From: Thalassobacter stenotrophicus
GTDB lineage: Bacteria > Pseudomonadota > Alphaproteobacteria > Rhodobacterales > Rhodobacteraceae
NCBI RefSeq assembly: GCF_001458315.1
Contig: NZ_CYRX01000009.1
Span: 150,518 to 214,517, forward strand
Reading direction: 5' to 3'
DNA length: 64,000 nucleotides
Numbering within the stretch: position 1 is the first letter of the stretch; each line of letters begins with the position of its first letter. The notes under the pieces are model-generated. The model saw only the letters and a list, made by a program, of their open reading frames with translations. It ran no database searches and had not been told where the DNA came from. A program made the position numbers and the translations under genes. Positions 23,356 through 31,935 of the stretch are shown in pieces.

Positions 23356-23976
23356 TCATTCCCACTTGTAGTTGAACGAAACGCTGATGCGTTCCTCTTC
23401 TGCCATGTTCATGGGGACCTCGTGTCGAAGCCAGCTCTCCCACAGCAACAGCTCACCAACCTCTGGCTTGGCGTATACAAATGTCCGCAATTCTTCGGGC
23501 GCGTCTTTTGCTCGGACCGGGGCGGCCATCATCATCTGGGACCGCGGGTCCTCTAGTTTGAGGGCGGATGTCCCTTGGGGCATTTGCACATAGGTCGTGC
23601 CGGAGATGACTGAATGGGGGTGGATGTGGCTTGTGTGGATGCCGCCTTCGGGCAGGATGTTGATCCAGATGTCTTCCAGTACCAGCTTTTTATCGCCTAG
23701 ATCGAATGCGAGGTCCTTGGCAAATTCCGCGACGTGCTTGTCCAACGCTTTGACCACATCGGCAAAGATCGGGAACCGCCACGGCAAATCGCTCAGCGAG
23801 GCGTAGCTGGTGTATCCGGCGTATCCATTGGCTTCGCACCACTCTTGGCCTGCTTCATCGTCCTCGGCGATTGAGATGCAGCTGTCCAAAAATTCTTCTG
23901 GATCGATGGCGTCACCAAAGGTGGTGAGCGATGATTGGTAAAGGCGGGTCACGAAGAGGGATTTTATCTGGGTCAT
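23356..23976 (-). CDS. Putative 2OG-Fe(II) oxygenase, TIGR02466-type
   Basis: This 206-residue protein matches the TIGR02466 family, thought to be 2-oxoglutarate and iron dependent oxygenases. The putative iron ligands are in HTSHIHPHS and in LRHEV, with Arg in ERISVSFNY in the place expected for 2OG binding. The core strand GTTYVQMP lies between them. No substrate is known. The location two genes after rplP and next to rsgA invites, but does not prove, a ribosomal substrate. It is divergent from rsgA with 46 bp between the starts, so they may share a control region. Confidence 0.75.
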   Translation of the reverse strand: MTQIKSLFVTRLYQSSLTTFGDAIDPEEFLDSCISIAEDDEAGQEWCEANGYAGYTSYASLSDLPWRFPIFADVVKALDKHVAEFAKDLAFDLGDKKLVLEDIWINILPEGGIHTSHIHPHSVISGTTYVQMPQGTSALKLEDPRSQMMMAAPVRAKDAPEELRTFVYAKPEVGELLLWESWLRHEVPMNMAEEERISVSFNYKWE

Positions 23977-24022
23977 GGCCGCGTCTTAGCGTATTAAGCC
24001 CCAGCAGGCGAGAGGGTGCGCA

Positions 24023-25078
24023 ATGGTCCGTGACTACGGTGAATTTCTTGGAAAGACGGAGGCGCCTGCGGCGTCGCCCCTAGCTGCGCTTGGATGGCGG
24101 CCGTTTTTCGCCAATCAGGTCGATGCGGATGAACTGTTGGCGCATCCGCCCGTGCGGGTGACAGAGGTCCATCGCAGTTCCATCCATGTTGTGGGCGACG
24201 GGATTGATCAAAGCCTTCCTTGGGTCGCGGCCACAACGGTTGGTGACTGGCTGATGCTGAACCGGGAGTTGCCCACCGCAAGCCGCGTGTTGACCCGCTC
24301 CACAGAGATCAAGCGCCGCGCGGCTGGACCGGGGCGCGATGTGCAGATGATCGCTGCAAATCTAGATACCGCATTCATCGTGTCCTCCTGCAACGCTGAT
24401 TTCAACGTCGCTCGGCTCGAGAGGTTCCTCGCGGTGGTGCTAGAGGCTGGCGTGACGCCTGTCGTGGTCCTGACCAAAAAGGATCAAGCGCCTGATTGGC
24501 AGGACTACGTGGCGCAGACCCAAGCAATGACGGACGCCGCAGTGATTGCGGTCAATGCCAAGGGTGACGAAGTCCGCAGCGTCCTTGCGCCGTGGTGTAT
24601 GCCGGGTCAGACGGTTGGGTTCTTGGGTATGTCTGGTGTGGGTAAGTCCACGCTGACGAATGCGATTGGTAATCTGAGTGTGGCGACTGGTGACATTCGG
24701 ACAGATGATGCGCGCGGGCGGCATACGACCACGCGGCGACAGTTGTTCTTTGTGCCCGACGGTCCCGCTATTCTGGACACCCCGGGTATGCGTGAATTGC
24801 AGTTGACCGAAGCGGCCAGTGGCGTTGGAGAAGTCTTTTCGGACCTTGAAGAGATCGCCAGCCAATGCAAATTTCGCGACTGCGCCCACGGCGGTGAGCC
24901 GGGCTGCAAGGTGCAAGCGGGTATCGCGGCGGGCACGATTGAGCCTGAGCGGCTCGCGCGCTGGCAAAAGCTGGTCGCTGAGGATCGCGTGAACTCCGAG
25001 AGTGTTGCGCAACGGCGCAAACGTGAGAAAGGCTTTAGCCGGATGGTAAACAAGTCCATTCGGGGCAAAGCGCGTTAG
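24023..25078 (+). CDS. rsgA: Ribosome small-subunit-dependent GTPase RsgA
   Basis: RsgA (YjeQ) checks late 30S assembly near the decoding centre. The 351-residue product has an N-terminal OB-like domain. Its GTPase is circularly permuted: the G4 motif TKKD comes first (about residue 152), then GMSGVGKST (G1) and LDTPGMRE (G3). A C-terminal zinc domain follows with CKFRDCAHGGEPGC. A GAGAGGG ribosome site precedes the ATG at 24023. Its TAG stop interlocks with the stop of the convergent gene (TTAG, 25075-25078). Confidence 0.93.
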   Translation: MVRDYGEFLGKTEAPAASPLAALGWRPFFANQVDADELLAHPPVRVTEVHRSSIHVVGDGIDQSLPWVAATTVGDWLMLNRELPTASRVLTRSTEIKRRAAGPGRDVQMIAANLDTAFIVSSCNADFNVARLERFLAVVLEAGVTPVVVLTKKDQAPDWQDYVAQTQAMTDAAVIAVNAKGDEVRSVLAPWCMPGQTVGFLGMSGVGKSTLTNAIGNLSVATGDIRTDDARGRHTTTRRQLFFVPDGPAILDTPGMRELQLTEAASGVGEVFSDLEEIASQCKFRDCAHGGEPGCKVQAGIAAGTIEPERLARWQKLVAEDRVNSESVAQRRKREKGFSRMVNKSIRGKAR

Positions 25079-25743
25079 GCCGTTGGGTTCGTAACCTTGA
25101 TCGAGACCTTTTCCAGTTCGATATCGTCGGCACCGCTCAGCCGCAGGATCGTGCGGGCAGCAGGGGCTTTGTCCGTTGCACCGAGCCGCAAAGTGACCGA
25201 GGCGCCGTAGGAGCCGTCATCGTCCAAGAACCATGCCAGATCAGTGCCCTCTACGGGGCGGTCGTCGCCGGGTTCGCGTTGGATCTCGACCTCTAGTGCC
25301 TCCACGTCAGGATCAAAGCCTTCGATGACGCGTATAGGTGCGGGGCCGTCGGTGGTGAACAGGACCTCAAGGCCCGTGTCCAAAACCGGGGGCTCGGGAA
25401 AGGCGTGGTTCCACAGTTCGGCATCAAGGTCTATCTCGGGGTCGTCTTCGGCCATTTCCACGTCCAAGTCTTTTGCGGTGTTGATTGAGGGCCAATCCGC
25501 GGGAGAGGCGGAGTGTTTCGCGTATTCCACCTCGGCGGCTCTGGCGACGTGGCCTGCGGCCAGTGCCGCGCGCGCCATGATGGCAGCGTCGTCCAAAATC
25601 GGGGCAGGCGGGTCCTGGTCAAACGTCGCCTTAAAACTCGGGGCGATGTCGTGTGCCAACTCGTCAAAGGTTTCGGGGGCTGGCGGTTTGGCCCCACCGC
25701 CAAATCCGTGGCGCAGTTGGGCAAGGGAAGTGAAGAAGTTCAT
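25075..25743 (-). CDS. Acidic protein of unknown function
   Basis: I do not recognise this 222-residue protein. It starts MNFFTSLAQLRHGFGG and has a Pro/Asp-rich first half. The second half alternates hydrophobic residues (LEVLFTTDG, SVTLRLGA, TILRLSGAD, IELEKVSIKV) as in beta-sheet. No signal peptide or membrane helix is seen. The overall charge is strongly negative. The stop codon overlaps the rsgA stop. It lies just before the rpmC promoter and faces away from rpmC. An alternative is that it is a lineage-specific protein common to relatives; a profile search would decide. Confidence 0.6.
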   Translation of the reverse strand: MNFFTSLAQLRHGFGGGAKPPAPETFDELAHDIAPSFKATFDQDPPAPILDDAAIMARAALAAGHVARAAEVEYAKHSASPADWPSINTAKDLDVEMAEDDPEIDLDAELWNHAFPEPPVLDTGLEVLFTTDGPAPIRVIEGFDPDVEALEVEIQREPGDDRPVEGTDLAWFLDDDGSYGASVTLRLGATDKAPAARTILRLSGADDIELEKVSIKVTNPTA

Positions 25744-25869
25744 ATCGGCCTCGTTGCGAATTGATTAACACAACCTTAATGTTGGGCGGGGCAAGACAGA
25801 GACCGACCCAAGGCAATTGCTGGGAAAGACTGTGGCGCCTGAATGGCAGAGAAACTTGGCCTAAAGGGC

Positions 25870-25898
25870 TTGCGCGACGGGCCAATTGGTCGTATCCG
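25870..25898 (+). promoter_or_regulatory. Promoter restarting ribosomal genes at rpmC
   Basis: TTGCGC (25870-25875), 17 bp and TATCCG (25893-25898), giving a leader of about 77 nt. The -35 matches those of the rpsJ and tRNA-Arg promoters exactly. Confidence 0.45.
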
Positions 25899-25981
25899 GC
25901 ACGCTCACTCCCGAACTCCACTGGAATCAGGGTCACCCGCTAATGGGGCCCCCCAGTGATGTTGAAAAAAGGAAAAGGCCT

Positions 25982-26188
25982 GTGACCGCCACCGAATTGC
26001 GTGATAAAACGCCCGATCAGCTGCGTGATATGCTGAAAGACCTCAAGAAAGAGGCCTTCAACCTCCGCTTCCAAGCTGCGACTTCCCAGATGGAAAACAC
26101 CGCACGCGTGCGTACCGTTCGTCGTGACGTTGCCCGTGTGATGACCATTCTGAACGAAAAGGCCGCGTCTGCGGCCGCTGCTGAATAA
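25982..26188 (+). CDS. rpmC: 50S ribosomal protein L29
   Basis: L29 is a small two-helix protein at the tunnel exit. The 68-residue product reads [20 protein letters not shown] and ends Ala-rich. The start is the GTG at 25982, preceded by AAAAAGG with a 9-nt spacing. The longer in-frame opening from 25886 has no family match. It is the first gene of the rpmC-rpmD block. Confidence 0.93.
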   Translation: MTATELRDKTPDQLRDMLKDLKKEAFNLRFQAATSQMENTARVRTVRRDVARVMTILNEKAASAAAAE

Positions 26189-26201
26189 GGGAGCCTGAGA
26201 T

Positions 26202-26432
26202 ATGCCTAAAAGAATCCTCTCCGGTGTTGTGACCTCTAACCAGAACGCACAAACCGTGACTGTGTCCGTTGAGCGTCGCTTCAAGCACCCTCTGCTGCAA
26301 AAGACCGTTCGTAAGTCCAAGAAGTACCGGGCTCACGACGAGAACAACCAATTCAACGTTGGCGATGCTGTTCGTATCCAAGAATGCCCGCCGAAGTCGA
26401 AGACCAAGCGTTGGGAAGTGATCGCCGAGTAA
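26202..26432 (+). CDS. rpsQ: 30S ribosomal protein S17
   Basis: S17 is a primary 16S-binding protein with an OB fold. The 76-residue product begins [12 protein letters not shown] and has the [19 protein letters not shown] run ([18 protein letters not shown]) and KYRAHDENN. It has the normal length for the short alphaproteobacterial form. rplN follows after 78 nt. Confidence 0.96.
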   Translation: MPKRILSGVVTSNQNAQTVTVSVERRFKHPLLQKTVRKSKKYRAHDENNQFNVGDAVRIQECPPKSKTKRWEVIAE

Positions 26433-26510
26433 GGCGACTACCATCAACATTAATCGAAACCATGGGGACATGGGCGGGTCTCACGCTCCCCCAAAGGTCA
26501 GGAGAAACCA

Positions 26511-26879
26511 ATGATCCAGATGCAGACCAATCTGGATGTCGCTGACAACTCCGGCGCACGCCGAGTTCAGTGCATCAAGGTCCTGGGTGGTTCCAAGCGT
26601 CGTTACGCATCCGTAGGTGACATCATCGTCGTCTCGGTTAAGGAAGCCATCCCGCGCGGTCGCGTGAAAAAAGGCGACGTCCGCAAGGCAGTCGTTGTAC
26701 GCACCGCCAAAGAAGTCCGTCGTGAAGACGGCACCGCCATCCGCTTCGACCGCAACGCGGCCGTTATCCTCAACAACAACAACGAGCCAATGGGCACCCG
26801 TATTTTTGGGCCAGTGGTTCGTGAGTTGCGCGCGAAGAACTTCATGAAGATCATTTCGCTCGCACCGGAGGTGCTGTGA
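26511..26879 (+). CDS. rplN: 50S ribosomal protein L14
   Basis: L14 is part of the subunit interface and the binding site of the silencing factor RsfS. The 122-residue protein starts [19 protein letters not shown]. It holds [17 protein letters not shown] and ENNEP-like [19 protein letters not shown], both standard. A CAGGAG site precedes the start. rplX begins one base after its stop. Confidence 0.97.
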   Translation: MIQMQTNLDVADNSGARRVQCIKVLGGSKRRYASVGDIIVVSVKEAIPRGRVKKGDVRKAVVVRTAKEVRREDGTAIRFDRNAAVILNNNNEPMGTRIFGPVVRELRAKNFMKIISLAPEVL

Positions 26880-26880
26880 G

Positions 26881-27186
26881 ATGGCTGCTAAGTTGAAAAA
26901 AGGCGACACCGTTGTCGTGCTGGCTGGCAAGGACAAAGGCAAGCAGGGCGATATCCTGTCTGTTGATCCTGCTGCGGGCAAAGCTGTTGTGGAAGGCGTA
27001 AACATGGCCATCCGCCACACACGTCAGTCGCAAGCAAGCCAAGGCGGCCGCATCCCCAAGGCGATGCCGGTTGACCTGTCGAACCTTTCGGTTCTGGACG
27101 CAAACGGCAAAGCCACACGCGTCGGCTTCCGCGAAGAAGACGGCAAGAAAGTCCGTTTCGCCAAAACCACGGGAGATGTGATCTAA
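26881..27186 (+). CDS. rplX: 50S ribosomal protein L24
   Basis: L24 starts 50S assembly by binding the 5' end of 23S rRNA. The 101-residue product has the KOW motif [18 protein letters not shown] near its N-terminus and the [13 protein letters not shown] loop. The stop TAA overlaps the rplE start by one base (TAATG). Confidence 0.96.
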   Translation: MAAKLKKGDTVVVLAGKDKGKQGDILSVDPAAGKAVVEGVNMAIRHTRQSQASQGGRIPKAMPVDLSNLSVLDANGKATRVGFREEDGKKVRFAKTTGDVI

Positions 27187-27749
27187 TGCTAGATACAGCA
27201 AACTACACCCCCCGTCTGAAGGGCGTCTACAAAGACACCATTCGTGCGACGATGAAGGAAGAGTTTTCCTACAAGAACGAAATGCAGATCCCGCGTCTGG
27301 ATAAAATCGTTCTGAACATCGGCGCCGGTGCTGAGTCCGTGCGTGACAGCAAAAAAGCCAAATCCGCTCAGGACGACCTGACCGCGATTGCCGGCCAAAA
27401 AGCTGTTATCACCACTGCCAAGAAATCCATCGCTGGCTTCCGGGTCCGTGAAGGTATGCCTCTTGGTACCAAGGTGACGCTGCGCGGCGACCGGATGTAC
27501 GAATTTCTGGATCGTCTGATCACTATCGCATTGCCACGGGTCCGTGACTTCCGTGGCGTGAAGGGCACCTCTTTTGATGGTCGTGGCAACTACGCCATGG
27601 GTATGAAAGAGCATATCGTGTTCCCCGAGATCAACTTCGACAAAGTCGACGAAGTCTGGGGTATGGACATCATCATCTGCACCACCGCTCACACGGACGC
27701 AGAGGCAAAAGCATTGTTGAAAGCTTTCAACATGCCCTTCAACAGCTAA
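27186..27749 (+). CDS. rplE: 50S ribosomal protein L5
   Basis: L5 binds 5S rRNA and contacts the P-site tRNA. The 187-residue protein has the [32 protein letters not shown] and [17 protein letters not shown] motifs. The C-terminal Asp-rich region ([19 protein letters not shown]) is as usual. It overlaps rplX by one base and rpsN follows after 13 nt. Confidence 0.97.
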   Translation: MLDTANYTPRLKGVYKDTIRATMKEEFSYKNEMQIPRLDKIVLNIGAGAESVRDSKKAKSAQDDLTAIAGQKAVITTAKKSIAGFRVREGMPLGTKVTLRGDRMYEFLDRLITIALPRVRDFRGVKGTSFDGRGNYAMGMKEHIVFPEINFDKVDEVWGMDIIICTTAHTDAEAKALLKAFNMPFNS

Positions 27750-27762
27750 AGGACGATCAAGA

Positions 27763-28068
27763 ATGGCTAAGAAATCCATGATCGAACGCGAAAAGAAGCG
27801 GGCCAAGCTGGTGAAGCAATATGCTACCAAGCGTGCCGCTCTTAAAGAGATCGCGAATGATGAGAGCAAATCGATGGAAGAGCGTTTCAAGGCGCGGCTG
27901 AAACTGGCCGAACTGCCCCGGAACTCCTCCGCCACTCGTTTGCATAACCGTTGCCAGCTGACCGGTCGCCCTAAGGCGTATTACCGCAAGCTGAAAGTCT
28001 CGCGGATCATGCTGCGCGAACTGGCCTCCAATGGTCAGATCCCCGGCATGGTCAAGTCGAGCTGGTAA
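27763..28068 (+). CDS. rpsN: 30S ribosomal protein S14
   Basis: S14 lies in the 30S head beside S10 and S3. The 101-residue product is the long form without the CxxC zinc pairs: [15 protein letters not shown] has one Cys only. Its end reads [18 protein letters not shown], the standard C-terminus. It sits between rplE and rpsH as in the usual spc operon. Confidence 0.97.
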   Translation: MAKKSMIEREKKRAKLVKQYATKRAALKEIANDESKSMEERFKARLKLAELPRNSSATRLHNRCQLTGRPKAYYRKLKVSRIMLRELASNGQIPGMVKSSW

Positions 28069-28083
28069 GGGGAGAATAGAAAA

Positions 28084-28476
28084 ATGAATGATCCTCTCGG
28101 CGATATGCTGACCCGTATCCGTAACTCGCAAATGCGCGGCAAATCCACTGTTTCGACACCTGCGTCGAAGCTGCGGGCTTGGGTGCTCGACGTGTTGGCG
28201 GACGAAGGCTACATCCGTGGCTACGAACACACCACGGACAAAGACGGCCACCCGGCCATCGAAATCAGCCTCAAGTACTACGAAGGCACCCCGGTTATCC
28301 GCGAGCTTAAGCGCGTGTCCAAGCCGGGCCGTCGCGTCTACCTCGGCGTCAAGGACATCCCGTCCGTGCGTCAGGGTCTGGGCGTTTCCATTGTCTCCAC
28401 GCCTCGCGGCGTGATGTCGGATGCATCTGCACGCAGCGCCAATGTTGGCGGTGAAGTGTTGTGCACCGTATTCTAA
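28084..28476 (+). CDS. rpsH: 30S ribosomal protein S8
   Basis: S8 is a primary 16S-binding protein and the spc-operon repressor in Escherichia coli. The 130-residue protein starts [16 protein letters not shown]. It ends with [18 protein letters not shown] and GGEVLCTVF, the RNA-binding C-terminal motifs. A ribosome site GGGGAGA lies before the ATG. Whether it represses this broken spc operon cannot be told from sequence. Confidence 0.97.
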   Translation: MNDPLGDMLTRIRNSQMRGKSTVSTPASKLRAWVLDVLADEGYIRGYEHTTDKDGHPAIEISLKYYEGTPVIRELKRVSKPGRRVYLGVKDIPSVRQGLGVSIVSTPRGVMSDASARSANVGGEVLCTVF

Positions 28477-28488
28477 GGAGCGGTATAA

Positions 28489-29022
28489 ATGTCTCGTATT
28501 GGTAAAAAGCCTATTGAGATGCCTTCGGGCGTCGAGGCGAAACTCTCCGGCCAGACGGTCGAAGTTAAGGGTCCGAAGGGCACTCGTAGCTTCACCGCCA
28601 CCGATGATGTGACCATCACTGTTGACGGCAACGTCATTTCTGTCGAGCCGCGTGGCAAGTCCAAGCGCGCACGTCAGCAATGGGGTATGTCGCGGACAAT
28701 GATCGGTAACCTCGTCACTGGTGTGACCGCTGGTTTCAAGAAAGATCTTGAAATCTCTGGTGTTGGTTACCGGGCTCAGATGCAGGGCAACACCCTGAAG
28801 CTGTCGCTCGGCTACTCCCACGATGTGAACTTCGATGTGCCTGCTGGCGTCACTGTGACAGCTGCCAAGCCCACCGAAATCAGCGTCGAGGGCATTGATG
28901 AACAACTCGTCGGTCAGGTTGCGGCTAACATCCGCGAATGGCGCCGTCCCGAGCCCTACAAAGGCAAAGGGATCCGGTACAAAGACGAGTATATCTTCCG
29001 CAAGGAAGGTAAGAAGAAGTAA
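28489..29022 (+). CDS. rplF: 50S ribosomal protein L6
   Basis: L6 lies near the factor-binding centre. The 177-residue product has two repeats of the L6 fold. It begins [19 protein letters not shown] and has [21 protein letters not shown]. The last strand is [17 protein letters not shown]. The spacing of 12 nt from rpsH and 11 to rplR is typical for this operon. Confidence 0.97.
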   Translation: MSRIGKKPIEMPSGVEAKLSGQTVEVKGPKGTRSFTATDDVTITVDGNVISVEPRGKSKRARQQWGMSRTMIGNLVTGVTAGFKKDLEISGVGYRAQMQGNTLKLSLGYSHDVNFDVPAGVTVTAAKPTEISVEGIDEQLVGQVAANIREWRRPEPYKGKGIRYKDEYIFRKEGKKK

Positions 29023-29033
29023 GGACCGGACAA

Positions 29034-29393
29034 ATGGCAAACAGCAAAAGAGACCTGTTCTTGAAGCGCCGCCTGCGCGTTCGGAACAAACTGCGGAAAC
29101 TGGCAGACGGGCGCGCGCGCCTCTCCGTCCACCGCTCGAACAAGAACATCAGTGTGCAGCTGATCGACGATGTAAACGGTGTGACACTCGCTTCGGCCTC
29201 CTCGCTTGAGAAGGATCTGGGCTGCGTCAACGTGAACAACGTAGAAGCTGCGACCAAAGTGGGTGCTGCAATCGCGGAACGTGCGAAAAAAGCTGGTGTC
29301 GAAGCCTGCTATTTCGACCGCGGCGGCTTCCTCTTTCACGGTAAAGTCAAGGCTCTGGCCGAGGCTGCACGTGAAGGCGGTCTGAAGTTCTAA
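29034..29393 (+). CDS. rplR: 50S ribosomal protein L18
   Basis: L18 binds 5S rRNA with L5. The 119-residue product has a basic N-terminus ([18 protein letters not shown]), the [18 protein letters not shown] strand region, and the [26 protein letters not shown]-terminal end split across the usual RNA contacts. It is followed by 104 nt of structured spacer before rpsE. Confidence 0.97.
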   Translation: MANSKRDLFLKRRLRVRNKLRKLADGRARLSVHRSNKNISVQLIDDVNGVTLASASSLEKDLGCVNVNNVEAATKVGAAIAERAKKAGVEACYFDRGGFLFHGKVKALAEAAREGGLKF

Positions 29394-29401
29394 AGACTTG
29401 T

Positions 29402-29482
29402 AGGGCGCTCCGGTGGGGCGCCCTCGATGATCCGGGGCCATTGGCCACTAGGATCGATCCAATTGGGCCGATTGCCCACTAG
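29402..29482 (+). repeat. Hairpin and imperfect tandem repeat before rpsE
   Basis: A 10-bp hairpin, AGGGCGCTCC (29402-29411), with its arm ending AGGGCGC paired to GCGCCCT (29418-29424), comes first. Then GGGGCCATTGGCCACTAG (29434-29451) recurs as TGGGCCGATTGCCCACTAG (29464-29482), each copy holding its own small palindrome. The perfect palindrome GGATCGATCC lies between at 29451-29460. Function is unknown; the layout could bind a protein or stabilise mRNA. Confidence 0.5.
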
Positions 29483-29497
29483 ATAAAGGGACGCCAC

Positions 29498-30082
29498 ATG
29501 GCTGAACGTGAACAAAGAGGTCGTGGCCGCGGCCGCAACCGTGAAGAAGAAACTCCGGAATTCGCAGATCGCCTTGTCGCGATCAACCGCGTCTCCAAGA
29601 CCGTTAAGGGTGGTAAGCGTTTTGGCTTCGCCGCGCTTGTAGTCGTTGGTGACCAACGCGGTCGTGTGGGCTTCGGCAAAGGTAAGGCGAAGGAGGTCCC
29701 TGAGGCCATCCGTAAAGCCACCGAGCAAGCTAAGCGTCAAATGATCCGCGTGCCTCTGCGCGACGGTCGTACGCTGCACCACGACATGGAAGGCCGCCAC
29801 GGCGCCGGTAAAGTGATCATGCGGACAGCCCCCGAGGGTACCGGGATCATTGCTGGTGGTCCAATGCGTGCTGTGTTCGAGATGCTAGGCATCAAGGACG
29901 TTGTGGCCAAGAGCCAAGGTTCGCAGAACCCCTACAACATGATCCGCGCCACCATCGACGGCCTGCGCAAAGAAGCGAGCCCCCGCTCGGTTGCTGCGCG
30001 TCGCGGTAAAAAAGTGGCTGACATCCTGCCCAAGCGTGACGAAGCGCCCGAGGCATCCGCTCAAGTCGCTGAGGAGGCCTAA
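29498..30082 (+). CDS. rpsE: 30S ribosomal protein S5
   Basis: S5 lies at the mRNA entry channel and influences decoding fidelity; it is also a spectinomycin target. The 194 residues exceed the 167 of Escherichia coli through an Arg/Glu-rich N-terminus (about 1-22) and an Ala/Glu tail. The core has [22 protein letters not shown], the conserved loop of the double-stranded RNA-binding fold. [18 protein letters not shown] follows. rpmD begins three bases after the stop. Confidence 0.97.
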   Translation: MAEREQRGRGRGRNREEETPEFADRLVAINRVSKTVKGGKRFGFAALVVVGDQRGRVGFGKGKAKEVPEAIRKATEQAKRQMIRVPLRDGRTLHHDMEGRHGAGKVIMRTAPEGTGIIAGGPMRAVFEMLGIKDVVAKSQGSQNPYNMIRATIDGLRKEASPRSVAARRGKKVADILPKRDEAPEASAQVAEEA

Positions 30083-30085
30083 GTC

Positions 30086-30271
30086 ATGGGTACTATCGTC
30101 GTCAAACAGATCGGCTCGCCGATCCGTCGCCCCGCCAAACAGCGTGAAACGCTTATCGGTCTGGGCCTGAACAAGATGCACAAAACCCGTGAGCTGGAAG
30201 ACACTCCTTCCGTTCGCGGCATGGTCAACAAGATCCCGCATCTTGTTGAGATCATCGAAGTCAAAGAATAA
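30086..30271 (+). CDS. rpmD: 50S ribosomal protein L30
   Basis: L30 is a small 50S protein. The 61-residue product has [22 protein letters not shown], then [22 protein letters not shown], the usual pattern. It closes the rpmC-rpmD block: a terminator follows and a minus-strand gene is inserted before rplO, which normally comes next. Confidence 0.96.
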   Translation: MGTIVVKQIGSPIRRPAKQRETLIGLGLNKMHKTRELEDTPSVRGMVNKIPHLVEIIEVKE

Positions 30272-30305
30272 GGCCTGTCGGGGAAACCCGCTTAGCCAAA
30301 ACTTT

Positions 30306-30332
30306 ACGCCTCGCTTAACAGCGGGGCGTTTT
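30306..30332 (+). terminator. Terminator after rpmD
   Basis: ACGCCTCGC (30306-30314) pairs with GCGGGGCGT (30321-30329) across TTAACA and is followed by T residues to 30332. It breaks the spc operon before rplO. Confidence 0.75.
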
Positions 30333-30359
30333 GCGTTCGTAGGGGAGAGCTTGGCGGGG

Positions 30360-31019
30360 CTAGGCCGCTGGGTGGCGCAAGTGACCCTCGGGGGCATGCA
30401 CGAACTCACCGCCCCATGTTACCTCTGGAGGACTACGGTAAGGCGATAGAACCATCGCGCCGACGATGATCACACGAAGGGTCCACAAGTAGGCGGGGTA
30501 GGCGAGCAAGACCCAGTTCATTTCACCTACCGCGACAAGCGATAGGGTGGAGGCGATCGCCGCGATAACCCATGGTCCAAAGGATTCGGTATGCGGCCGT
30601 TTATAGGCCTTGATCACTGTCATGACGCCGCCGCTCATCCCCACGAGGATCGACAGGCCAAGAGCGATTAGCGGATCGTGCGTCCAGTACCATAGGGCTA
30701 GTCCGATGCAGGCTACGCCGATAGCGCAGACATCGGGTGCCCTCAGAAAGCTGCCCATCCCCCACCGCAGCGACGTCAGAAATACGATCACCGTGCAGAC
30801 ACATTGTACCGCAGCAAAAAACAACGAAGCGCCAGCGCCCTCGGTCACGTGGGTGTAGAAGAACACACAACTCGGAACTGACCAGATCAGCCAGCTGGAG
30901 CGTTGGGGGCGGCAGCGCCCGCGCAGCGTGTCGTAGATGTAGGGGATGTACCCATAAAGGCTCAAAAGTCCTGCGATCAAACCGCACAGAACCGGAGCGG
31001 GCAAAGCACCGACCGCCAT
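30360..31019 (-). CDS. PQ-loop/SemiSWEET-like membrane protein
   Basis: This 219-residue protein has six to seven membrane helices and two repeat units. The first contains GYIPYIYDTLRGRCRPQRSSW; the second has SGGVMTVIKAYKRPHTESFGPW. Both show the aromatic-x-P or Lys-rich loop plus Pro/Ser layout seen in PQ-loop transporters. The substrate is unknown. AAGGA lies 7 nt before the start at 31019. It is transcribed against the ribosomal genes between rpmD and rplO, so it is an insertion into the spc operon. Confidence 0.65.
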   Translation of the reverse strand: MAVGALPAPVLCGLIAGLLSLYGYIPYIYDTLRGRCRPQRSSWLIWSVPSCVFFYTHVTEGAGASLFFAAVQCVCTVIVFLTSLRWGMGSFLRAPDVCAIGVACIGLALWYWTHDPLIALGLSILVGMSGGVMTVIKAYKRPHTESFGPWVIAAIASTLSLVAVGEMNWVLLAYPAYLWTLRVIIVGAMVLSPYRSPPEVTWGGEFVHAPEGHLRHPAA

Positions 31020-31228
31020 ACTGCATCCTTACTCGCCCGAGGGGCGATACTCGTTACCTGAAACTTTGGGGTGTCACCGGACGCCCGCACGCTCATCAGC
31101 GTATTCGTTTTCGTAGCACTGTATCCAAAGCGCAGGTAAGTAAGGGAAAACTGACCCAAGGAATTCCTTACCTTTTGCTTCGGTTCCGATGGTTTTTCTT
31201 GACAGGTTGGGTCCGGGTTAAATGGGTG

Positions 31229-31257
31229 TTGAGTTCAGCCAGTAGCCGTCCTATACG
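31229..31257 (+). promoter_or_regulatory. Promoter restarting ribosomal genes at rplO
   Basis: TTGAGT (31229-31234), 17 bp and TATACG (31252-31257), with the CCTATACG context also found in the rpsJ promoter. It predicts a leader near 96 nt. A second TTGACA at 31199-31204 lacks a matching -10. The rest of the 340-base gap 31020-31359 holds the palindrome AAGGAATTCCTT (31158-31169) and no gene. Confidence 0.55.
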
Positions 31258-31359
31258 CAGCCGGTGGTGAGGGGCGACTCTCTGACCGCACAAGATCAAC
31301 CATGAACGCCGTGTCCGCCCAATTCGCTTCGGGGGCGCGTCCGGCATAGGAGAAGCGAT

Positions 31360-31827
31360 ATGAAACTCAATGAACTGCGCGACAACCCAGGCGCCACAAA
31401 AGCACGCAAACGCGTTGGCCGTGGTCCCGGTTCCGGCACCGGTAAAATGGGTGGCCGCGGTATTAAAGGTCAGAAATCTCGTTCGGGTGTGGCGATCAAA
31501 GGGTATGAGGGCGGCCAGATGCCTCTCTACCAACGTCTGCCAAAGCGTGGCTTCAACAAGCCAAACCGCAAAGCATTCGCTGTTGTAAACCTGGGCCTGA
31601 TCCAGAAATTCATCGACGACAAGAAACTGGAAGCTGGCGATATCACCGAAGATACGCTGATCGCTTCGGGTCTGGTCCGTCGTAAGCTGGACGGTATCCG
31701 CGTTCTCGCTAAGGGCGAATTGACCGCGAAAGCCACGATCACAGTGACTGGCGCGTCCAAGTCTGCGATCGAAGCTGTTGCAAAAGCTGGTGGGTCGCTC
31801 ACCGTTGCGGCACCTGCGGCAGAATAA
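31360..31827 (+). CDS. rplO: 50S ribosomal protein L15
   Basis: L15 is a late 50S assembly protein. The 155-residue product has a long basic, Gly-rich N-terminal extension ([19 protein letters not shown], residues about 16-35), then [16 protein letters not shown]. It starts [17 protein letters not shown] precedes the start. secY follows after 108 nt that include two hairpins. Confidence 0.97.
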   Translation: MKLNELRDNPGATKARKRVGRGPGSGTGKMGGRGIKGQKSRSGVAIKGYEGGQMPLYQRLPKRGFNKPNRKAFAVVNLGLIQKFIDDKKLEAGDITEDTLIASGLVRRKLDGIRVLAKGELTAKATITVTGASKSAIEAVAKAGGSLTVAAPAAE

Positions 31828-31839
31828 GCGCTTGTGAGC

Positions 31840-31911
31840 GGGGCCTCTGGCCCCTACATCAAAAGTGACGTTTTACTGACGCCGCGGGTAGGGACGACCT
31901 TCCTGCGGCGT
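31840..31911 (+). promoter_or_regulatory. Hairpins in the secY leader
   Basis: GGGGCC (31840-31845) pairs with GGCCCC (31849-31854). ACGCCGC (31879-31885) pairs with GCGGCGT (31905-31911) with an inner GG/CC helix. Neither has a T-run. They sit between rplO and the secY ribosome site and may set the ratio of SecY to ribosomal protein. Confidence 0.4.
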
Positions 31912-31935
31912 AACTATTAAAAAAGAGGGGCCCGC

